Assembly (NCBI RefSeq): GCF_014635025.1 | Contig: NZ_BMCE01000002.1 | Coordinates: forward strand, 558,001 to 622,000 | Direction of reading: 5' to 3' | Origin: Fictibacillus barbaricus | Lineage (GTDB): Bacteria > Bacillota > Bacilli > Bacillales > Fictibacillaceae | Length of the DNA: 64,000 bases | In this document: positions 18,416 through 28,183 of the stretch, one piece after another | Numbering within the stretch: the stretch's first letter is position 1 | Layout: every line of letters begins with the position of its first letter | Notes under the pieces: model-generated | The model's input: only the letters and a program-made list of their open reading frames with translations | What the model was told of the DNA's origin: nothing | The model's database searches: none | Program-made: the position numbers and the translations under genes

Positions 18416-18697
18416 TCATTTTTTCATTGAAGCATCGTGCAAAGCAGTAAGCTGCTTTTCGAGTGATTCTAATAACTTCTTACCTGCGTCTTCTTCGACC
18501 AGGTTCAAACGGACTGCAAAATCTATTTCACGGGATAAACCAAACATTTGCGTATCCAATACTTCCTCATAGAGGGGACATTGTGGCATTGTTAAGTTTT
18601 CCATTTGAACTTCAATTAGTTTCAGGATTTTATCTGCATCTGCTTTTAAGAGTTCAAATGCTCTTTCCCGATGTCCAGTTGCCATCTCAGCTGACAA
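18416..18697 (-). CDS. ylaN: YlaN, iron-homeostasis protein (Fur antagonist family)
   Basis: 93 residues, nearly the same as B. subtilis YlaN across [20 protein letters not shown] and [16 protein letters not shown]. YlaN is a small all-helical protein needed when iron is scarce; recent work in B. subtilis and Staphylococcus assigns it as a partner of Fur that relieves repression. Start is TTG at 18697 behind GGAGGGATG. It is monocistronic, ending in its own terminator. Confidence 0.95.
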   Translation of the reverse strand: MSAEMATGHRERAFELLKADADKILKLIEVQMENLTMPQCPLYEEVLDTQMFGLSREIDFAVRLNLVEEDAGKKLLESLEKQLTALHDASMKK

Positions 18698-18828
18698 TGA
18701 TCATCCCTCCGTTCGCCACGATTTCTACCTTTAAATATAAAGGTTTGCATAAAAAAAATCAACATATTACAGTATTCATATAATTCTGCTATGCTTTTAA
18801 TAGCGTTTTCAATTTCAAGGAGGTTCTT

Positions 18829-19332
18829 ATGGAATTTATTATTGCACTTAACGGGAAAGTGAACTATCCCCTGACACTTGATCCAGGCGTCTGGATTTTC
18901 GATGATAGAAAAGAGGATTTAAACACGTTATTCGATCTAAATAAAACAAAGGAGAATGAACAGGAAAAATATTTAAAAGATGTTTCTGCGCATTGGGACC
19001 GAGAACTCCAGGAAGGTGCAGTTCCACCTTCTGAAAAAGAAAAGCAAAAACCTAAAACAACATTAAAGGAAACATTGCTGACAGGTTCATTTGCTATTTC
19101 TCTTTCTTATTTTATCTATAATGCACAACCGCACCCTGACGCAGATTCCGTAATCATCAAGTCAGGGGACGGTAACGTAGAGATCACATTGGAAGAAGCT
19201 CAGAACGGGTATTTTGCTTTCTCTAACAACGGAAAGCCACTAAAAGAAGATGGTCCTGTACATTTTTATTATGGAGATGGCCGAAACAAGGATAACCCTA
19301 TCAAGCATATCTCTTCCATCATCATTCAATAA
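18829..19332 (+). CDS. YlaL-like hypothetical protein
   Basis: 167 residues, soluble, with no clear catalytic motif. The N-terminus MEFIIALNGKVNYPLTLDPG looks like a small beta domain. The middle is a charged Lys/Glu-rich linker around residues 40-80, followed by a C-terminal beta-rich part. Position between ylaN and ylaK fits the B. subtilis YlaL slot, but I cannot confirm homology from memory. Strong AAGGAGG site before ATG 18829. Confidence 0.75.
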   Translation: MEFIIALNGKVNYPLTLDPGVWIFDDRKEDLNTLFDLNKTKENEQEKYLKDVSAHWDRELQEGAVPPSEKEKQKPKTTLKETLLTGSFAISLSYFIYNAQPHPDADSVIIKSGDGNVEITLEEAQNGYFAFSNNGKPLKEDGPVHFYYGDGRNKDNPIKHISSIIIQ

Positions 19333-19337
19333 TCCAC

Positions 19338-19369
19338 AGACAGCTCTTTTATGGGCTGTCTTCTTTTTA
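19338..19369. terminator. Terminator after ylaL-like gene
   Basis: AGACAGC (19338-19344) and GCTGTCT (19355-19361) with a T-rich tail on the + strand. It overlaps the end of the convergent ylaK. Confidence 0.8.
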
Positions 19370-20701
19370 TAAAAGGTCTGCTGCAATTTGTGCGAGCGAT
19401 GAGCGCTCTCCTTTTTCTAAACGAACATGACCGCTGACTGCTTGGTCTTTAAATTTCTCTACTACATATGTTAAGCCATTTGTATATTCATCAAGATAAG
19501 GATGATCAATTTGTTGAGGATCTCCAAGCAAAACAATCTTACTTCCTTCCCCTACCCTCGTCAGAATCGTTTTAACTTCATGCTTTGTTAAATTTTGCGC
19601 TTCATCAATAATAATAAATTGGTCTGGCAAACTTCTGCCTCTGATATATGTGAGAGCTTCAACATGAATGGAACCTATACCTGCAAGAATCTTTTCTAGC
19701 TCCCCTGATTTTTTGGTGTTGAACAAATATTCCAGATTGTCATAGACAGGCTGCATCCATGGCTTTAACTTTTCATCTTTTTCGCCCGGAAGATACCCGA
19801 TATCCTTTCCAACAGGAACGATAGGGCGTGCAATAAACAGCTTAATATAATCTTTCAAATCCTCAGTTTGGAGGAGTGCAGCGGCGAGGGTGATCAGTGT
19901 TTTTCCGGTTCCGGCTTTCCCGATCAGCGTAACTAACGGAAGATCTTTTCTTAACAACAACTCAAATGCCATTTTTTGCTGAACGTTTCTAGCACGAATC
20001 CCCCATATCTGTTCAGAGTCATAGCGAAGCGGTTTTAACGTTTTTCCGTTTTCGTCCACCTTACCTAGAGCCGAAACGGATGATCTGAATACGTCTTTTA
20101 GAATCACAAACTGGTGTGGATAAAAAGAATGACCCGAGAGTTCGATAAGCTTAAGTTCATTTTTTTCATAGAACTTATTTAAAAGATCTCCTTGAACATA
20201 GATTTCTTTATAACCCGTATATGTTTGGTCATTCTTATCAATCACTCTGTCGCTCAGAAAATCTTCCGCTTCAATTCCTAGTGCATCAGCTTTTACTCTG
20301 ACGAGCACATCTTTTGAAACCAAAATGACATTTACCCCGCTCTTCTTTGCCTCTTCTTCTTGCTTCAGGTTTAGCGTAACGGCTAGGATACGATTATCAT
20401 TTGTCGGTTCTACAAACGTTTCCTGGAGTCTCTGAAAAGATTTATGATTCAGTTCAACGCGAAGACTACCTCCATTTTCAAGCGGTACCCCTTTATGAAG
20501 CTGACCTCTTTGTCTTACACGGTCGATTAAGCGGGATACTTCACGTGCGTTCCTTCCAATTTCGTCCATATAGCGTTTTTTAGAATCCACTTCTTCTAGC
20601 ACAACAGCAGGAATGATCACTTCACTATCTCCAAAGGATTGTATCGAATAAGGATCCTGCAACAAAACGTTCGTATCTAGGACGTATCGTTTATTCAACA
20701 T
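19367..20701 (-). CDS. ylaK: YlaK, PIN-PhoH family ATPase/ribonuclease
   Basis: 444 residues with two domains. The N-terminal PIN domain (about 5-145) begins with DTNVLLQDP, supplying the first acidic residue of the nuclease site. The C-terminal PhoH-like P-loop ATPase (about 235-440) has Walker A GKAGTGKT and Walker B FIIIDEAQN. Proteins with this PhoH2 architecture have been reported as RNA helicase/RNases in mycobacteria; the Bacillus protein is uncharacterised. Promoter lies in the divergent gap to ylaJ. Confidence 0.92.
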   Translation of the reverse strand: MLNKRYVLDTNVLLQDPYSIQSFGDSEVIIPAVVLEEVDSKKRYMDEIGRNAREVSRLIDRVRQRGQLHKGVPLENGGSLRVELNHKSFQRLQETFVEPTNDNRILAVTLNLKQEEEAKKSGVNVILVSKDVLVRVKADALGIEAEDFLSDRVIDKNDQTYTGYKEIYVQGDLLNKFYEKNELKLIELSGHSFYPHQFVILKDVFRSSVSALGKVDENGKTLKPLRYDSEQIWGIRARNVQQKMAFELLLRKDLPLVTLIGKAGTGKTLITLAAALLQTEDLKDYIKLFIARPIVPVGKDIGYLPGEKDEKLKPWMQPVYDNLEYLFNTKKSGELEKILAGIGSIHVEALTYIRGRSLPDQFIIIDEAQNLTKHEVKTILTRVGEGSKIVLLGDPQQIDHPYLDEYTNGLTYVVEKFKDQAVSGHVRLEKGERSSLAQIAADLL

Positions 20702-20839
20702 TTAGCCTCCTGACTTAATGTAGTTCTATTCATTCAGCTCTTATTTTATGGACTGCCTATTAAAAATGTATGTGGGAAGGAATAAAGTTAGAAGAATGTA
20801 CAAAAAATAACGGAAATGACTTAAAAGGAGCGATTTTCA

Positions 20840-21472
20840 TTGAAAATATTCCGCATTGCTGCCGTGCTGAGTGCAATATTCGTGCTTTTTGGCTGCATGA
20901 ACAATAATAATGATAATGCACAAAACGATCAGAATACCCCTCGTCTGACGGAAGTTAATCAAACAGCAAACAGCAAGAAGCCTGATCAGCCTAAAGGTTC
21001 ACAAGAAATATCAAGACACCTTGTAGGCCTTGCAACTGGAATTCATGGTGTAGAGGACGCAACTGCTGTCGTTATAGGGCCTTATGCAGTTGTAGGAATC
21101 GATGTAGACCGTAAACTTGATAATTCTGAAGTGGGATCCATTAAATATTCAGTTGCTGAGTCTTTAAAAAACGATCCTAACGGTAAAAACGCTGTTGTGA
21201 CAGCCGACCCTGACACAGTGGAAAGGCTTCGTCAAATGGGCAGACAAATTCAACAAGGGCATCCTATTGCAGGAATCGCAAAAGAGTTAGCAGGTATTGT
21301 CGGACGCCTCATGCCGCAAGTCCCGCATAGCATCCAAACGAAAAAGCCTTCACCAACTGAGACAAATGACAGTCAGCTTTCTGAAGAAGAAAAACGGGAA
21401 CTTAAAAATCAACAACAAAAACAAGAGAAATCAAACAATAATCAGCCACAGCGATTAAACGAGGGCAGATAA
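20840..21472 (+). CDS. ylaJ: YlaJ, YhcN/YlaJ-family sporulation lipoprotein
   Basis: 210 residues. Signal peptide with lipobox FGC near residue 19 means it is probably membrane-anchored by lipid. The YhcN/YlaJ domain (about 55-150) shows IHGVEDATAVVIGPYAVVGI. The C-terminus is a disordered Gln/Asn/Lys tail. B. subtilis homologues are made in the forespore and found in the spore inner membrane fraction, with an effect on germination. Start TTG at 20840 behind AAAGGAG. Confidence 0.92.
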   Translation: MKIFRIAAVLSAIFVLFGCMNNNNDNAQNDQNTPRLTEVNQTANSKKPDQPKGSQEISRHLVGLATGIHGVEDATAVVIGPYAVVGIDVDRKLDNSEVGSIKYSVAESLKNDPNGKNAVVTADPDTVERLRQMGRQIQQGHPIAGIAKELAGIVGRLMPQVPHSIQTKKPSPTETNDSQLSEEEKRELKNQQQKQEKSNNNQPQRLNEGR

Positions 21473-21478
21473 GAAGAC

Positions 21479-21517
21479 GACTCATAATGGTGTACCTTAG
21501 CCATTATGAGTCTTTTT
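21479..21517. terminator. Terminator after ylaJ
   Basis: GACTCATAATGG (21479-21490) and CCATTATGAGTC (21501-21512), a 12-bp perfect stem, followed by T5. Confidence 0.9.
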
Positions 21518-21629
21518 CATTGAGGTAATTGTCGAACCATGATAACAAATGATAAAAAGCTTTACAGTTTTTCCTTCATTTAAATTTCCATTTTCTTTAT
21601 GGTATACTGTCTGAAAGAGGTGAAATACG

Positions 21630-21830
21630 ATGCGTGTAAAATGCGTATTATGCGACACAATTGAGGTTATTGAAAACGAATGTTCCCTAGCAAAAAAATT
21701 AAGAAATAGACCGATACACACGTTCATGTGTGATCCATGCAGAGAGCGTATTACAAGAAAAACAGCCGAGCGCGAAGCTACTGGTAACTTTACTTTATAT
21801 CGAAGCCCGGATACGAACAATGATTGGTAA
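21630..21830 (+). CDS. ylaI: YlaI, DUF2197 zinc-ribbon-like protein
   Basis: 66 residues. Two cysteine pairs, CVLC (5-8) and CDPC, suggest a small zinc ribbon of the YlaI family; function unknown. It has a GAAAGAGGTG site and a TATACT -10 upstream. The next membrane-protein gene overlaps its end. Confidence 0.9.
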   Translation: MRVKCVLCDTIEVIENECSLAKKLRNRPIHTFMCDPCRERITRKTAEREATGNFTLYRSPDTNNDW

Positions 21831-22260
21831 GAAGTTTTTGGATTGGACACTATATGGTACGATTGCCGGCGTTCTGCTGGCATGTTTTTTTTATGGTTTA
21901 GAAAAGATATATAGGATTAACCTGTACACTTTCCTCTTAAATATTGATTTTTTGCCACTACCTGATTACATCCTCCTTCATACACCTTTTCAATTCATAT
22001 TACATGTTATCATCGCTATTATCATAACCGCTTTTGTTGACCTAGTTTGTATACGTTTTTATTATCCTTATTCAATACCTATTTCAATTAATGCAGTTAT
22101 GGCATTTACCTTTTTCCCTTTGTATCAAATTGCTGTGACAAAACCCTTTCAACCCCCGCTAACCGTACCATTTATTCTTTGGATTACCGGCCACCTTCTC
22201 TTTGCTTTAATAATCGGTTATTTTGTAAATCTAATGTACATAAAAAGGAGTGCTGAATAA
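21820..22260 (+). CDS. Hypothetical membrane protein
   Basis: About 146 residues with four hydrophobic segments and almost no polar domain, so an integral membrane protein. I do not recognise the family. The ATG at 21820 overlaps the last 11 nt of ylaI and gives likely translational coupling, but its ribosome-binding site is poor; a TTG at 21838 is an alternative. The frame also runs upstream through ylaI (to 21730), which is rejected. Confidence 0.7.
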   Translation: MIGKKFLDWTLYGTIAGVLLACFFYGLEKIYRINLYTFLLNIDFLPLPDYILLHTPFQFILHVIIAIIITAFVDLVCIRFYYPYSIPISINAVMAFTFFPLYQIAVTKPFQPPLTVPFILWITGHLLFALIIGYFVNLMYIKRSAE

Positions 22261-22271
22261 TCAGCACTCCT
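22246..22271. terminator. Hairpin shared by two convergent genes
   Basis: AGGAGTGCTGA and TCAGCACTCCT (11-bp perfect stem, loop ATAA) contain both stop codons of the flanking genes. T-runs are short, so termination may be weak. Confidence 0.65.
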
Positions 22272-22539
22272 CATTAAATCTAGGTTCATTTTGAATTCCT
22301 TCGTATAGAGCATCTATCACATCTGTAAAGAATCTTTCTGAGTTCTCTACACCATCCACTTCAAATAATACAATGTAAAATGGTCCAGAGTTAGAAACAG
22401 ATTGTATCTTCACATGATGATCTTCCGTAAGAATCTCACTAAAAAATTCAAAAGTTTCTTTAGCTGCCAGGTCATAGGGTCTTTCTTCATGAACTTTCTT
22501 TATGCTCAGCCAATTGGATAGAGCGTCCACCAGTTTCAT
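22261..22539 (-). CDS. Hypothetical protein, small alpha/beta
   Basis: 92 residues, soluble and acidic, no membrane segment. Pattern is helix, then strands around KIQSVSNSGPFYIVLFEVDG, then a C-terminal helix. Family not recognised. It starts at 22539 behind GGGGGA and directly follows ylaH (16 nt), so the two are likely co-transcribed; in B. subtilis I recall no counterpart at this place. Confidence 0.75.
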   Translation of the reverse strand: MKLVDALSNWLSIKKVHEERPYDLAAKETFEFFSEILTEDHHVKIQSVSNSGPFYIVLFEVDGVENSERFFTDVIDALYEGIQNEPRFNEEC

Positions 22540-22555
22540 TGCAGAATCCCCCTTA

Positions 22556-22882
22556 TCAGCTTTTTTCCTTCTTGCTTTGATGTAATCTTACTTTATAGAT
22601 AATAAGTATAAGCGCAGCTACAATAAGTCCTTCTGCTACGGGAAGTCCAATACCGAAAAAGGCAAGCGGCATACACCCGATTATTAAGAATAAATAGATT
22701 ACTGCTGACTTTAACGGCGGCAATTTTTTGGCGAATCCTAATTTAAAAACAATGATACTTAATAAAGTAATGATCAAATATAAAAGCAGAAAAGCTCTGA
22801 CAGGGTCGTTTTCGATCCCTAACAGCAATGCCATAGAAGATGAATCTTCCCCTGTCGCTTTCATGATTTCTTGTTCTTCCAC
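22556..22882 (-). CDS. ylaH: YlaH-like membrane protein
   Basis: About 108 residues with three hydrophobic helices, matching YlaH by position next to typA and by DPVRAFLLLYLIITLLSIIV. Function unknown. A GTG at 22882 has GGGAG 8 nt before it; the GTG at 22891 overlaps that site. It lies 31 nt downstream of typA's start on the same strand side, i.e. after typA in transcription order is not the case: typA ends at 22914, so ylaH follows it. Confidence 0.85.
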   Translation of the reverse strand: MEEQEIMKATGEDSSSMALLLGIENDPVRAFLLLYLIITLLSIIVFKLGFAKKLPPLKSAVIYLFLIIGCMPLAFFGIGLPVAEGLIVAALILIIYKVRLHQSKKEKS

Positions 22883-22913
22883 GATTCCCACTCCCGGTCG
22901 TTAAAGAATTCGT

Positions 22914-24749
22914 TTAGCCTTGAGCAAGTTTCTTTTTCTTCTCTACTCTTTCACGTTCGTTCTTATCTAAGATCTTTTTACGCAGACGAATGCTCTCAGG
23001 AGTTACTTCACAATACTCATCATCATTCAAGTATTCCAGCGCTTCCTCAAGAGTCATGATACGAGGTTTTTTCATTGTTACGGTTTGATCTTTGTTAGCA
23101 GATCGCATATTTGTCATCTGTTTTACTTTAACAATGTTCACCGTAATATCGTTTTCACGAGTATGCTCCCCAACGATCATACCCATGTAAACTTCTGTAC
23201 CTGGTTCAATAAAGATTGTACCACGGTCTTCAACGCCCATGATTCCGTATTGAGATGCTTTACCATTCTCCATAGATACCAGTACACCCTGACGGCGGCC
23301 GCCAACATTTCCTGCAACCATTGGCTTATAGCTGTCAAATGTATGGTTTAAAATTCCATATCCACGTGTTTGTGTTAAGAATTCCGTTGTGTAGCCGATT
23401 AATCCGCGAGCAGGTACCATGAACTCTAGACGCACTTGTCCTGATCCGTTGTTGACCATATTCAGCATTTCACCTTTACGGTCTCCAAGTGATTCCATGA
23501 TTGCCCCTGTGTATTCTTCAGGGATATCGATCTGAACTCGCTCAACCGGCTCACATTTCACGCCATCAATTTCACGAACGATAACTTCAGGTTTTGAAAC
23601 TTGAAGTTCAAATCCTTCACGACGGAGGTTTTCAATCAAGATAGAAAGATGCAGCTCACCACGGCCAGAAACCGTCCAAACATCTGGTGAATCTGTGTTC
23701 TCCACACGTAAACTTACGTCAGTTTCTAATTCAGCCATCAAACGTTCTTCAATTTTACGGCTAGTTACCCATTTGCCTTCACGACCTGCAAATGGAGAGT
23801 TGTTTACTAAGAATGTCATCTTAAGTGTTGGCTCATCAATACGAAGAACAGGAAGGGCTTCTTCTTGACCTTCAGGACATACTGTTTCACCAACGTTAAT
23901 CTCTTCCATTCCGGAAACGGCAATCAGATCTCCAGCTTTTGCTTCTTCAATTTCAATACGTTTCAAACCTAAGAAACCGAAAAGTTTTGTTACACGGAAC
24001 TTCTTTACAGAACCATCTAGTTTCATAAGTGATACCGCTTGTCCTACTTTGATCGTTCCACGGAATACACGTCCAATTCCGATACGGCCCAAATAGTCAT
24101 TGTAGTCAAGCATCGTAATTTGGAACTGAAGCGGATCTTCACTGTTATCCACAGGTGCAGGGATCGTGTCAATAATTGTATCAAGCAGCGCGGTCATATC
24201 TTCATCCTGCTTGCTTGGATCCATAGAAGCTGTTCCTTTTAATGCGGATGCATAAACAACTGGGAATTCAAGCTGATCTTCTTCTGCGCCAAGATCGATG
24301 AATAGATCGATTACTTCATCTACTACTTCTTCTGGACGAGCAAAATCGCGGTCAATCTTGTTTACTACAACGATTGGTGTTAACTTTTGCTCAAGTGCTT
24401 TTTTCAGTACGAAACGAGTTTGAGGCATACATCCTTCGTATGCATCTACTACTAAAAGAACACCATCAACCATTTTCATGATACGTTCCACTTCGCCACC
24501 GAAGTCAGCGTGTCCTGGTGTATCCATGATGTTAATGCGTTTGTCGTTATAGTTAATTGCTGTATTTTTGGCAAGGATCGTGATTCCACGCTCTCTTTCT
24601 AAATCGTTGGAATCCATTGCTCGTTCGTGTACTTGTTCGTTTTCACGAAACGTTCCTGATTGATGTAAAAGCTTATCAACCAATGTAGTTTTACCGTGGT
24701 CAACGTGGGCAATGATTGCTATATTACGTAAATCATCTCTTAAGTTCAA
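22914..24749 (-). CDS. typA: TypA/BipA translational GTPase
   Basis: 611 residues, ribosome-associated GTPase of the EF-G/LepA class linked to cold and stress growth and 50S assembly. G1 motif AHVDHGKT is at about 14-21, DTPGHADFG is the switch II region, and NKIDR is G4. Domains II, III, V and the BipA-specific C-terminal domain follow. It corresponds to B. subtilis ylaG. Length is standard, and ylaH follows 32 nt downstream. Confidence 0.97.
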   Translation of the reverse strand: MNLRDDLRNIAIIAHVDHGKTTLVDKLLHQSGTFRENEQVHERAMDSNDLERERGITILAKNTAINYNDKRINIMDTPGHADFGGEVERIMKMVDGVLLVVDAYEGCMPQTRFVLKKALEQKLTPIVVVNKIDRDFARPEEVVDEVIDLFIDLGAEEDQLEFPVVYASALKGTASMDPSKQDEDMTALLDTIIDTIPAPVDNSEDPLQFQITMLDYNDYLGRIGIGRVFRGTIKVGQAVSLMKLDGSVKKFRVTKLFGFLGLKRIEIEEAKAGDLIAVSGMEEINVGETVCPEGQEEALPVLRIDEPTLKMTFLVNNSPFAGREGKWVTSRKIEERLMAELETDVSLRVENTDSPDVWTVSGRGELHLSILIENLRREGFELQVSKPEVIVREIDGVKCEPVERVQIDIPEEYTGAIMESLGDRKGEMLNMVNNGSGQVRLEFMVPARGLIGYTTEFLTQTRGYGILNHTFDSYKPMVAGNVGGRRQGVLVSMENGKASQYGIMGVEDRGTIFIEPGTEVYMGMIVGEHTRENDITVNIVKVKQMTNMRSANKDQTVTMKKPRIMTLEEALEYLNDDEYCEVTPESIRLRKKILDKNERERVEKKKKLAQG

Positions 24750-24912
24750 ATGTATTCTCTCCTTATATCCTATCTCTTTTTCCTATTTTTTTGCTCTCTT
24801 TTTTGTTCAACTTGACTATTATATCACAAATTTGTTGAAAGGCTTTTTCTTTTTATGTAAATTCGGTACACTTACAATATAGTATAGACAAGTTTTTGTC
24901 GTGGAGGTCATC

Positions 24913-25086
24913 ATGAATATTATTTTCTTCATCATTGCATTTTTAACCGCATTAGCCATTTGCGGAATCGGAATTGCCATCGGTGAAAAAAGCTGGATCA
25001 TTGCGGCTATTTCCATCGTTTCAGTCTTTATCTTAATGGGATATGGGTTTTCTCTAAAGAAAAAACAAAGAGAGCGTTCAGAATGA
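24913..25086 (+). CDS. ylaF: YlaF family small membrane protein
   Basis: 57 residues with two membrane helices (about 3-20 and 27-45) and a basic tail. It fits YlaF (DUF5325) by position opposite typA and by pattern. A GTG at 24901 contains the GGAGG site itself, so ATG 24913 is the start. Ends in a terminator shared with suhB. Confidence 0.8.
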   Translation: MNIIFFIIAFLTALAICGIGIAIGEKSWIIAAISIVSVFILMGYGFSLKKKQRERSE

Positions 25087-25097
25087 ATGCTCTCTTT
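25067..25097. terminator. Bidirectional terminator between ylaF and suhB
   Basis: AAAGAGAGC (25067-25075) and GCTCTCTTT (25089-25097) form a 9-bp stem with short T-runs; it includes the end of ylaF. Confidence 0.75.
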
Positions 25098-25105
25098 CTC
25101 TTTGG

Positions 25106-25900
25106 CTATTCGGTTAAATGGTCGACTAGCTCTCTATGCAAACCAGGTTTAGCCGCCAGTATGCTATTTTGTTCAAGGAGCTGAACAGGCTGGCCGTCTG
25201 TTCGAGTTACAACTCCTCCAACTTCATTTAAAAGGATTAGACCTGCCGCAAAATCCCATGGTGATAATCTCATTGTCATGTATGCATCCAATTTGCCTGA
25301 AGCGACATATGCAAGTTCGATTGCAGCTGAGCCATATGAGCGGGTTCCTCGTGAATTTCGGACGATGTTTTGTACATTTTCATGATTCACCCGTCTGTTC
25401 GGACCTGCCCATGTAGCATTAACTCCGATAACTGCTTCAGAAAGTGTCACTTCCTGTAGACATGGCAATTTCTTCTCGTTTAAATAAGCCCCTTCTCCTT
25501 TTTTTGCAAAGTAAAGGTTACTTCCGCCTACATCATAGATTAAACCCATCTTTCCTTCGCCGTTTTCATATATACCGATCGATATTGCAAAATTGGATTG
25601 TTGATGGATAAAGTTAGTCGTACCATCAATTGGATCAATAATCCAGATGATACCCGATTTGTCTTGGACTTGATCACCGTATCCTTCCTCACCAAGTACT
25701 TTGTGAATAGGAAACGTATTTTGTATTTTATTAATAAAAAACTTTTCAATGCTTTTATCCATATCTGTAACAAGATCAGCGATATGTGATTTATATGTAA
25801 TCGTTAACGTATTCTCAAAGGAATCCTTTAATAATTGAGCTGCTTCAAGTGTCCATGTTTTGAGATGCTCCTCAACTTTATTCCATTCCTCTTTTTTCAT
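25106..25900 (-). CDS. suhB: Inositol monophosphatase family protein (SuhB/YktC)
   Basis: 264 residues. Mg-dependent phosphatase fold with the IMPase signatures GEEGYGD (about 69-75), DPIDGTTNF (about 88-96) and SPWDFAAG near the C-terminus, containing all metal-binding acids. It could act on inositol-1-phosphate or related sugar phosphates. Corresponds to B. subtilis yktC, and the neighbours (ykzI-like, yktB) are in the same order. Starts behind AAGGAGTG. Confidence 0.93.
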   Translation of the reverse strand: MKKEEWNKVEEHLKTWTLEAAQLLKDSFENTLTITYKSHIADLVTDMDKSIEKFFINKIQNTFPIHKVLGEEGYGDQVQDKSGIIWIIDPIDGTTNFIHQQSNFAISIGIYENGEGKMGLIYDVGGSNLYFAKKGEGAYLNEKKLPCLQEVTLSEAVIGVNATWAGPNRRVNHENVQNIVRNSRGTRSYGSAAIELAYVASGKLDAYMTMRLSPWDFAAGLILLNEVGGVVTRTDGQPVQLLEQNSILAAKPGLHRELVDHLTE

Positions 25901-25952
25901 GTGATCACTCCTTGCGTTTCCTATTAGTATATGTCAAATTCAAGTTCTTCAC

Positions 25953-25986
25953 AAAAAAACGAACCATCCGTTCATGATGGATTCGT
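25953..25986 (-). terminator. Terminator after the ykzI-like gene
   Basis: ACGAA-CCATC and GATGG-TTCGT arms with a T7 run on the - strand, just upstream of suhB. Confidence 0.8.
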
Positions 25987-26011
25987 TCTTCCTATCCGCT
26001 ATCTGTTTGAA

Positions 26012-26200
26012 TCATGCTTCTAATCTCACGAGCTCCAGCCTTAATCGTTCGAGCTTTCGCTTAGATTCATTGATTTGTTTTTGGTCTTTTGATTTTAAAG
26101 CATCAAACAAAGTAGCTAATTCGTAATCAATCTCAAGTCTTAAAACTGGAATTCTTCTTTCTGCATCCGTTCTTTTTAAGGTATTCATTACTTGTTTCAT
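26012..26200 (-). CDS. YkzI-like small protein
   Basis: 62 residues, highly charged and helical (LKSKDQKQINESKRKLERLR), likely a small coiled coil. The position between yktC/suhB and yktB matches B. subtilis ykzI; the identity rests mainly on this synteny. An upstream frame to 26278 exists, but ATG 26200 is preferred because AAAGGATG lies about 11 nt before it and the extension overlaps the promoter region. Confidence 0.7.
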   Translation of the reverse strand: MKQVMNTLKRTDAERRIPVLRLEIDYELATLFDALKSKDQKQINESKRKLERLRLELVRLEA

Positions 26201-26366
26201 ATCACCGGCACATCCTTTCTTTTCTCGTTTTATTCGTTTATTTATTTTATGAATGACTGATGTATAGTGAAACGGCACTTTACTGAATCTAATGCAAACA
26301 TTTTTTTAAAAGTCAATTAGTATGATAAACTTCTTTGTAGCAATTGATAATCAGGAGGAAATTTTC

Positions 26367-26996
26367 ATGACATTCAATGGATTTAATACCCAAGATTTTA
26401 ATGTTTTCCAGACCAATGGCCTCGAAGAGCGTATGGACCAAATTATTAATCAGATACGGCCGAAGCTTGAGGCACTTGGAAATAAATATGCCGAGGAACT
26501 TACTGCTTTAACTGGAGAAGAGATGTTTTATCATGTAGCTAAACATGCTAGAAGGACAGTAAATCCTCCAAAGGATACATGGGTTGCTTTTGCTCCAAAT
26601 AAACGAGGGTACAAGATGCTCCCACATTTTCAAATTGGACTTTGGGAAACACACGTTTTTATCTGGTTTGCATTGATTTATGAATCACCAATCAAGGATT
26701 CTTACGGTAAAGTTTTTCTAAAGAAAATCAATAAAATCAAAAAGAGCATTCCTAATGACTTTGTTTGGTCTGATGATCATATGAAACCAGAAAGTTATAC
26801 TCATCGCGAGGTCAAAAAAGAACGATTAGAAGAAATGGCAATCCGCCTTAGCACTGTAAAAAAAGCGGAATTGCTTTGCGGCGTTCGCGTTGAAAAAGAC
26901 GAAGCTGTAAAGATGAGTGAAGATGACTGGTATGACCGTATTAATGAAACCTTTAAAACTCTCTTACCCCTTTATAACCTAAAGAAAATACTGTAA
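26367..26996 (+). CDS. yktB: YktB, UPF0637 (DUF1054) family protein
   Basis: 209 residues. Identified by TQIRPK-type start (NQIRPKLEALGNKYAEEL), MFYHVAKHARRTVNPP and the following LPHFQIGLWETHVFIWFALI. Structure is known for homologues but function is not. An upstream frame from 26322 is rejected as ATG 26367 has a CAGGAGGAA site 6-7 nt before it. Confidence 0.93.
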   Translation: MTFNGFNTQDFNVFQTNGLEERMDQIINQIRPKLEALGNKYAEELTALTGEEMFYHVAKHARRTVNPPKDTWVAFAPNKRGYKMLPHFQIGLWETHVFIWFALIYESPIKDSYGKVFLKKINKIKKSIPNDFVWSDDHMKPESYTHREVKKERLEEMAIRLSTVKKAELLCGVRVEKDEAVKMSEDDWYDRINETFKTLLPLYNLKKIL

Positions 26997-27003
26997 TCAA
27001 AAA

Positions 27004-27043
27004 TAGTGGCATGAAGCAGATGTTTAGCTGCTTCTTACCACTA
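27004..27043. terminator. Hairpin between yktB and the convergent NMO gene
   Basis: Two nested stems, TAGTGG/CCACTA and GAAGCAG/CTGCTTC. The T-run is missing on both sides, so termination is uncertain; it may be an RNA end-stabilising structure. Confidence 0.5.
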
Positions 27044-27099
27044 GTATATTGCCGTACAACTTAAATGTATGGGTATGTATCACTATTGTTAGAAAAGTG

Positions 27100-28059
27100 T
27101 TAGAAAACCTTGTTTAATTTATGTTGAACCGTTTCCGCTTCTTTTTTTATCTGCTGAAACAATTCTTCTACGCTCGGTATATCTTTTATCCTTCCAATGA
27201 CTTGCCCAGCCCAGCCAAATCCTTCATCAATATTTCCTTCATATATAAATTTCTGATTTGCTTCTCCGCTTATATATTCCTTTAAATGATCGTACGTTCC
27301 ATTTTTTTGTTCTTCTTCTAAAATTCTTAATGCAAAGTCAGTCCGCAAGGTTCTCCCCGGCATACCTAGCTTTCTTTTGATAACAACTGTATCCAGTTCA
27401 GAACTTTCTACGATCAATCTTTTGTAATAAGGATGTGCATGAACACATTCCTTCGTTGCAATAAATCTTGTTCCCATTTCAATACCTTCTGCTCCAAGAG
27501 CAAGGGCTGCCATCAACCCTTTACCATCCCCAATACCACCTGAACCAATAACCGGGATAGACAAACTCTCAGCTACTTGCGGAATTAAGACAAAAGTTCC
27601 TGTATCTTCCTTTCCGATATGTCCTCCGCCTTCTTGACCTACCGCCATTACAGCATCTGCTCCTAATTGTTCTGCTTTTAAAGCTTGTCGTTTACTGGAG
27701 ACCAGGACAAGCACTTTAATAGCCGTACTTTTTAGACGATCAAGAACTGGAGCTGGGTTCCCTCCAGTTATGGTAATGACTTCAACACCCTCTTCAATAG
27801 CAGTCTCCAGCATGTCTTCATATGACCTGCCATGCTGACCAATCGCAAAATTCACTCCAAAAGGACGAGAAGTCAGCCTTTTCGTTTTCTGAATCTCTTT
27901 TCTTAGTGCATCACGATCAGGAAGTGACATGGCTGTTATCTGTCCCAATCCTCCTGCATTAGAAACCGCTGATGCAAGTTCTGAATAAGCTAAGTAAGCT
28001 AAACCTCCTTGTATAATAGGAAGTTCAATATTCAATAATTCCGTTATTCTTGTCTTCAA
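27100..28059 (-). CDS. Nitronate monooxygenase-type flavoprotein (NPD family)
   Basis: 319 residues, TIM-barrel FMN enzyme of the NMO/2-nitropropane dioxygenase family, also similar to FabK enoyl-ACP reductases. Visible marks are PIIQGGLAYLA at the start, QEGGGHIG (about 141-148) and IPVIGSGGIGDG for phosphate/FMN binding, and GAEGIEMGTRF. A FabK role would need a housekeeping context that is not present, so NMO is the better call. It is single, divergent from speA. Confidence 0.85.
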   Translation of the reverse strand: MKTRITELLNIELPIIQGGLAYLAYSELASAVSNAGGLGQITAMSLPDRDALRKEIQKTKRLTSRPFGVNFAIGQHGRSYEDMLETAIEEGVEVITITGGNPAPVLDRLKSTAIKVLVLVSSKRQALKAEQLGADAVMAVGQEGGGHIGKEDTGTFVLIPQVAESLSIPVIGSGGIGDGKGLMAALALGAEGIEMGTRFIATKECVHAHPYYKRLIVESSELDTVVIKRKLGMPGRTLRTDFALRILEEEQKNGTYDHLKEYISGEANQKFIYEGNIDEGFGWAGQVIGRIKDIPSVEELFQQIKKEAETVQHKLNKVF

Positions 28060-28183
28060 TTCAATTCCTCCCTGAAAATTAAATCATTTACTTACATCTT
28101 CATGCATTTTCTGTTATACTTCTTTTGTTTTATAAATTAATAATAACAACTAATCGTTCAAGATAGATGAGGTGTATTATAAA